This document shows, piece by piece, positions 59,532-64,000 of a stretch of 64,000 bases of DNA. Below the pieces are notes generated by a model. The model saw nothing but the letters and a program-made list of their open reading frames with translations. It did no database searches and was not told the DNA's origin. Position 1 is the stretch's first letter. Each line of letters opens with the position of its first letter. The position numbers were made by a program, and so were the translations under genes. The stretch is from Blasia pusilla (taxonomy: Eukaryota; Marchantiophyta; Marchantiopsida; Blasiales): the NCBI GenBank assembly GCA_050084515.1, contig CM114274.1, positions 12,152,001 through 12,216,000 on the forward strand, given 5' to 3'.

Positions 59532-61058
59532 GCGTCGTTGCCAATAATGTATTTGGAGCAAGTTGTAAGTCCGCTTCACTCCAAAATAATCCAACTCCTC
59601 GTGGGCATGACGTGCTCTCTGTGAAGATGAGGCACTATGCGTACTCTACCTTCCTCCCAAACTTGTAACACAAATGGTTCCTCCCACCGAAACCGTCTCG
59701 CTTGCTATAGGATCCGATCCCACTCTCTAGCACCCAGTGTGCTCGCGACGCTGCCAATACGCAGATGCTCCAAGACGAGGCTCTAAGACTACTCCATCCT
59801 TATGAATATCTTGGCCACCTGTCATCTCCTCACCGGCCTCTGGATCTAAGGACTCTCCATCAGACCTCGCGATCGAAGTCTCAGCAATCTCGCTCTCCAT
59901 AGCCAACAAGCCTAAATAGGCTGACGCGTGCCATCCTTGCACAAACTCCTCATCATTCTCTCCGTGCCAACGAGCTCCAATCGCATCTCCCTTACTCGGG
60001 CATGGGTTATGGCTCAACCCATCTGCGTCCTGGTTGAGTGTCCCAGGTCTATGCACCACATGGAAATCAAACTCCTGCAACAACAGAGCTCACCTCGCAA
60101 GCTTCCATATAAGCTTGTCGGACTCCATCAACCACTTAAGTGGCTCATGATCAGAAATAATGGTAAAGGGGTTGCCAAATAAACAACATCTGAAATACGC
60201 GATAGCCCACAATGCAGCCAAGCACTCATCCTCATACGAGTTATACTTTGCCTCTGCAGCGTTGTTTGAGCGACTAGCGTAAGCCACTACGAACTCTCTA
60301 CCCTCATCGTCATGCTGGGTGAGCATGGCTCCAAGCCCCAACATGCTCCAATCTATATGCAATTGGAAAGGATGACCCTTGATCGGTCTGCTCAATATGG
60401 GAGCGAACGTCAATCTATCCTTCAGCAAGTGAAATGCTCTCTCCTACTCATCCCCCAATGCCACTCCTGATCTACCTTGGTCAGCAAGGTTAGCGGCTTT
60501 GCAATCAAACTAAAACCCTTGATATATTGTCGATAGATGTTTGCCAATCCCATGAATACACGATCTCAACTCGCATATGCAAGACGTGGAATGCGTGAAA
60601 TAACCTCTACCTTTGTTTGCTGCACACCAAGGCCAACTAGGTATATGGTTTGACCCAAGTACTCAATCTAGTTGAAGAAGAACTTGCACTTGCTTGGATG
60701 TAGCTATAGCCCATGTAACTGCAATCGTCGAAACACCTCCTCTAGATGTAGCTCATGCTCCTCAACTGTAGCGCTAAAGACAATGATGTTATCAATATAA
60801 CATCTAACAAAATCCAAACATTCCAAGATCGTATCCATTACCCTTTGAAACTCAGTCGGGGCATTTTTTGACCCAAATGGTAAGAATAGCTAGTGGTACA
60901 AACAATCCTTCCTATGAGGATCGATGCCCCAAAATGCCATCTTTTACGTGTCCTTCAATCTAATAGGCAGTTGAAGGTATCCGGCTCAAAGATCCAACAA
61001 ACTGAAGACCTTTGCATGCCCAAGAGCATCAAAGATCTCCTCAGGGATGGGCATGGCA
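59532..61058 (-). mobile_element. Minus-strand gypsy host element: RT, RNase H and integrase start
   Basis: Minus reading from 61,058: RT fragment 'MPIPEEIFDALGHAKVFSLL' and further blocks, RNase H (60,428-60,090: 'FQLHIDWSMLGLGAMLTQHD', 'EPLKWLMESDKL'), 'LLQEFDFHVVHRPGTLNQDADGLS'-type linker (split between frames, 60,083 downward) and the integrase zinc region at about 59,610-59,532. It continues at 47,110 after the nested insertion. At 61,059 it is interrupted by the copia LTR. Around 60,550 it preserves the empty site used to define the solo LTR ends. Confidence 0.87.
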
Positions 61059-61543
61059 TGTGAGAAAACAGAAAGTGATGAAATCATTGAAATCTTTACA
61101 AAACTTAGAGATACAAAGTGGCCTAGTCCGTCCGTGCGCTCACAAAAGAGCTTCGATGGAACCTGAACATGGAGATAACTAAACATGCGAGAATGCGCTA
61201 CTGCTGCCGCTGCCGCTCCCGACTATTTGACTATTCGAGAAAACTAGGGTTTTTACCTATTTTTCTTCATTTCTATTAATAGAAATTTTTTTTCGGACCC
61301 CCGCGTCGTCTTGGCATACCAGGGGTTGCGCCCCCCGAACCCCCGCAACGCATCAGGGTGCCCCGCACCCTGATGCAATATAGGGTTAGATAAACCTAGT
61401 AACGCTACTCCTAAAACCACCTACGTCATATTACTATGACTCCTTCGACGTCGAAGTCGGAACCACCAATCTAGGCTTCTCCTCATACAAGGGTGCCGAT
61501 CAGATTAATGGTGCTTAGAGAAGTGGATGTTGAGAATCCTACA
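61059..61543 (-). repeat. 3' LTR of the Ty1/copia element
   Basis: On the minus strand it starts TGTAGGATTCTC directly after a polypurine tract (61,552-61,544, GAGGGGGGG) and ends TTTTCTCACA, where gypsy RT resumes. It is 485 bases with TG...CA ends. It contains a perfect 12-base hairpin (61,350-61,376). The 5' LTR is outside the window, so the flanking TGGCA (61,054-61,058) cannot be tested as a target duplication. Confidence 0.8.
61350..61376. repeat. Perfect 12-base GC-rich hairpin in copia LTR
   Basis: GCATCAGGGTGC, a CCC loop and GCACCCTGATGC. It may act as an RNA structure near the transcript end; this is inference. Confidence 0.93.
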
Positions 61544-61572
61544 CCCCCCCTCAATATCCACTCTCATGTGGA

Positions 61573-64000
61573 CTAGTGTCTTGGACCTATGCCAAGACCC
61601 TTCAGATGTCGGTGAAGCTGATCTCCGCTCAAAGCTTTCGCGAAGATGTGTGCACGGTTATCCTCTGTTGGACAATAGACTAACTTCAAAACCTCTCTCT
61701 CGATCAATTCACGAACAAAGTGATACTGGATCTCTATGTGCTTTGTATGAGCATGAAACACAGGATTATATGCTATGGCAATGCAACTCTGATTGTCACA
61801 CCACATTACAGTAGCATTTTCTGGTGCTTCTCCTATGTCCTCCAATATCCATATCAACCATACTGCTTCACAAGAAGCATAACAAGCCGCCTTGTACTCT
61901 GCCTTGGTAGAAGAAAGAGCCAATGTAGGTTGCTTCTTTCTGATCCATGACACCACACCTGATCCTACCAAGAAGCAATAACCCGAAACTGATCTTCGAG
62001 AATCTGAATCTCCTGCCCAATCCGAGTCACAAATACCAGTCATTTCCGTCCCTGCTCCATAATTGATGCCGTACTCGATAGTGCCTTTGATGTACTTCAA
62101 CACACGCATCCTTGCCTTCCAATGGTTCTCACGAGGCTTAATGGAGAACCTACTCAACACTCCCACAGCGAAGCTAATGTCTGGTCTAGTGTTACACAAA
62201 AATATCAAACTGCCTACAAGCTTTCTGTACAACTTTTCATCTACCAATGGTGAAACATCCTCCATCGAGAGTTTCAACTCCATCTCCATTGGCGAGACTC
62301 TTGATGAGACCCTTCTCTCGAAAGAATGTATCTATTTGTTGATACCATACCCTTGGGGCTTGCTTCAACCCATACAATGCTCGATGAAGTAAACAAACTT
62401 TCTCTTCTGATCTGGGTGTCTCAAAACCTGGTGGTTGAGAAACATATACCTCCTTCTTAAGACTCCCGTTCAGAAAGGCAGACTTCACATCGTATTGGTA
62501 TACAGACCAACGTCTTGTTCCTGCAACCGCTAGAATAATTCGAATGGTTTTCATCCTTGTAGTAGGAGCAAGAGTCTCATAGTAGTCAAAACCTTCGATT
62601 TGTGAGCATCCTTGTGCAACCAGCCTCGCTTTGAATTTATCCAATGTACCGTCCGACTTGTACTTGGTCTTGTTCACCCACTTGGTGCGTATTATCTTCC
62701 TGTCCTTTGGCTTTTCAACCAAAGTCCAAGTTTCATTTCTCTGAATAGCGTCCATCTCCATCTGCATGGCCTCTCTCCATTGAGGATGAGCAAGGGTCTC
62801 ATCCAAGCATGATGGCTCTTCCACCTTCAAGACCTGTGTCATCAAGGCCATGTTGACGAGATGTGCGAAAGCTGTATTCTGCTCCTCTAGTCTCTTGGAT
62901 CTCCTTGGATGTGTAACAACTTCATTAGTTGCTGGTGGATCCTTACCATCCAAGAGCTACTTTATCCACTTAGGGTATGACGACCGTAGTGGAAGAGCAG
63001 GTTGCTCTTTGTAATCATCACCAAATTCTTCTTCTTGATGATCTGGTGTAAATATTTGTGGTGTGCTCTAGTGGGTTATCTCTTCGTTTGATGATAATGA
63101 GGACGGACCATTAATATCCGCCACTTGACGAGGCTGTTCCTGGAACACCACATCGTGACTCACAAGCATCTTCTTTTCCTCAGGACACCAAAAGCGATAA
63201 GCTTTAGACTCATCACTGTATCCCATAAAGATGCACTTCCTGCTCTTGGACTCTAGCTTGGTCATGGATCCTTCGGGAATATGTACAAAACACTCTCTAC
63301 CAAAAGTCATGAAATGTTGGAGTGATAGTACCTTACCTGAGTATGATTGATGAGGAGTCATGCCTTGCACTGACTTGGTAGCACTTCTATTTAGAATGTA
63401 TATGGCTGTATTAACAGCTTCAGCCAAAAATCCTTCAAACCTTTTGCTTTCATCATACATCTTGCCATCTCCACCATTGTACGGTTCCGACGCTCAATAA
63501 CTCCATTTTGTTGTGGTGTATGTGCCGTGGTTAACTGTCGCTTGATTCCATGCTCCCCCAGATATTTGTTGAATTCTGTTGATAAGAATTTTCCTCCTGG
63601 ATCGGTGCGAAGCTTTTGTACCTTCTTTCCTGTCTCATTCTCAACCAGCTTGTGCCATACTTTAAATTTTCCAAAAGCACTTGCCTTATCACGAAGGAAA
63701 TACACCCACATCTTCCTACTATAATCGTCGACAACTAAAAAGAAGTAGGAAGAACCACCTAATGCCACTATACTCATTTTACCACAGAGGTTAGCATGTA
63801 TCAACTCTAGAGGAGCCTTTGCTCTATTGCTGGACTCTTGTGGAAATGGTTTTCGGTGTTGCTTGCCCATCATACAAGCTTCACAAGTATCCGACAATCT
63901 AGAAATTGTTGGTAAATCAACAACCATGCCAGATTTCTGCATCTGACTTAGTAAGGGAAAGCTTAGGTGACCAAATCTTTCATGCCACAACTTAGTGCTA
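61573..64000 (-). pseudogene. Ty1/copia pol (integrase, RT, RNase H), inactive
   Basis: Runs off the window edge. Minus reading: integrase zinc region 'HERFGHLSF' with 'CEACMMGKQH', core 'FFLVVDDYSRKMWVYF', 'LRTDPGGKFLSTEF' and 'HTPQQNGVIERRNRT'. A one-base deletion near 63,424 shifts the frame ('KDFW' then 'AEAVNTAIYILNR'). TAG stops lie at 63,068 and about 62,957. RT: 'KWVNKTKYKSDGTLDKFKAR', 'YDVKSAFLNG' and 'ALYGLKQAPRVWYQQID'. At about 62,295-62,310 the frame jumps straight to 'MEMELKLS...YRKLVGSLIF', so the segment with the catalytic YVDD is missing. RNase H: 'SRRSVSGYCFLVGSGVVSW', 'STKAEYKAA', 'WCDNQS' and 'AHIFAKALS'. Gag and protease lie beyond 64,000. Confidence 0.92.

Overview
The window is nuclear DNA of a land plant. 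Three intron-containing genes sit among nested, mostly degenerate retrotransposons. Introns are mostly under 1 kb. One gene encodes a MORN-repeat protein of a kind often linked to cilia, which suggests a seedless plant with swimming sperm (bryophyte-like). That placement is inference; no rRNA, tRNA or organelle marker is present to fix it.

Layout. 180-727: end of a dead Helitron helicase. 2.07-10.1 kb (+): PHD-finger/homeodomain gene of the HAT3.1/PRHA type, eight coding exons, 800 aa, with a GC-rich promoter and a spliced 5' leader. 10.1-32.9 kb: AT-rich intergenic DNA with a copia relic (13.5-14.2 kb, -), a gypsy relic (19.7-22.1 kb, -), a gag-only LTR element (about 24.5-30.9 kb, +) and a solo LTR inside it (27.1-28.1 kb). 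32.97-41.42 kb (+): CDCA7-like zf-4CXXC_R1 gene, 14 coding exons, about 939 aa. 41.88-43.71 kb (-): MORN-repeat gene, six exons, 259 aa, convergent with the CDCA7 gene. 45.6-64 kb: a stack of nested LTR elements.

The nest. A minus-strand Ty3/gypsy element (46,123-47,110 and 59,532-61,058) is split inside its integrase by a related plus-strand gypsy element (47,111-59,531). That element was itself hit by two LTR-like insertions (50,259-51,726 and 55,745-56,746). The host is further interrupted by a Ty1/copia element (61,059 to beyond the window, -).

The main discovery candidate is the plus-strand gypsy element. Between protease and reverse transcriptase it carries a recognisable C5-cytosine DNA methyltransferase domain (about 53,617-54,590). 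Downstream of integrase it carries a PHD zinc finger (58,441-58,580). Both are broken by stops and frameshifts. The PHD module is missing at the same place in two relatives in this window. The element's ends are circularly permuted relative to its LTR (R/U5, internal, U3, R/U5, U3), as expected if a two-LTR circle had been opened at the U3 boundary. From memory, retrotransposon-encoded cytosine methyltransferases have been reported in dinoflagellates and charophyte algae, so the class is not wholly new. Its presence in a land-plant gypsy lineage together with a PHD finger deserves follow-up.

The CDCA7-like gene is the host counterpart: in animals CDCA7 works with the remodeller HELLS (DDM1 in plants) in DNA methylation of heterochromatin. 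The window therefore holds both a host methylation cofactor and the ruin of a transposon-borne methyltransferase.
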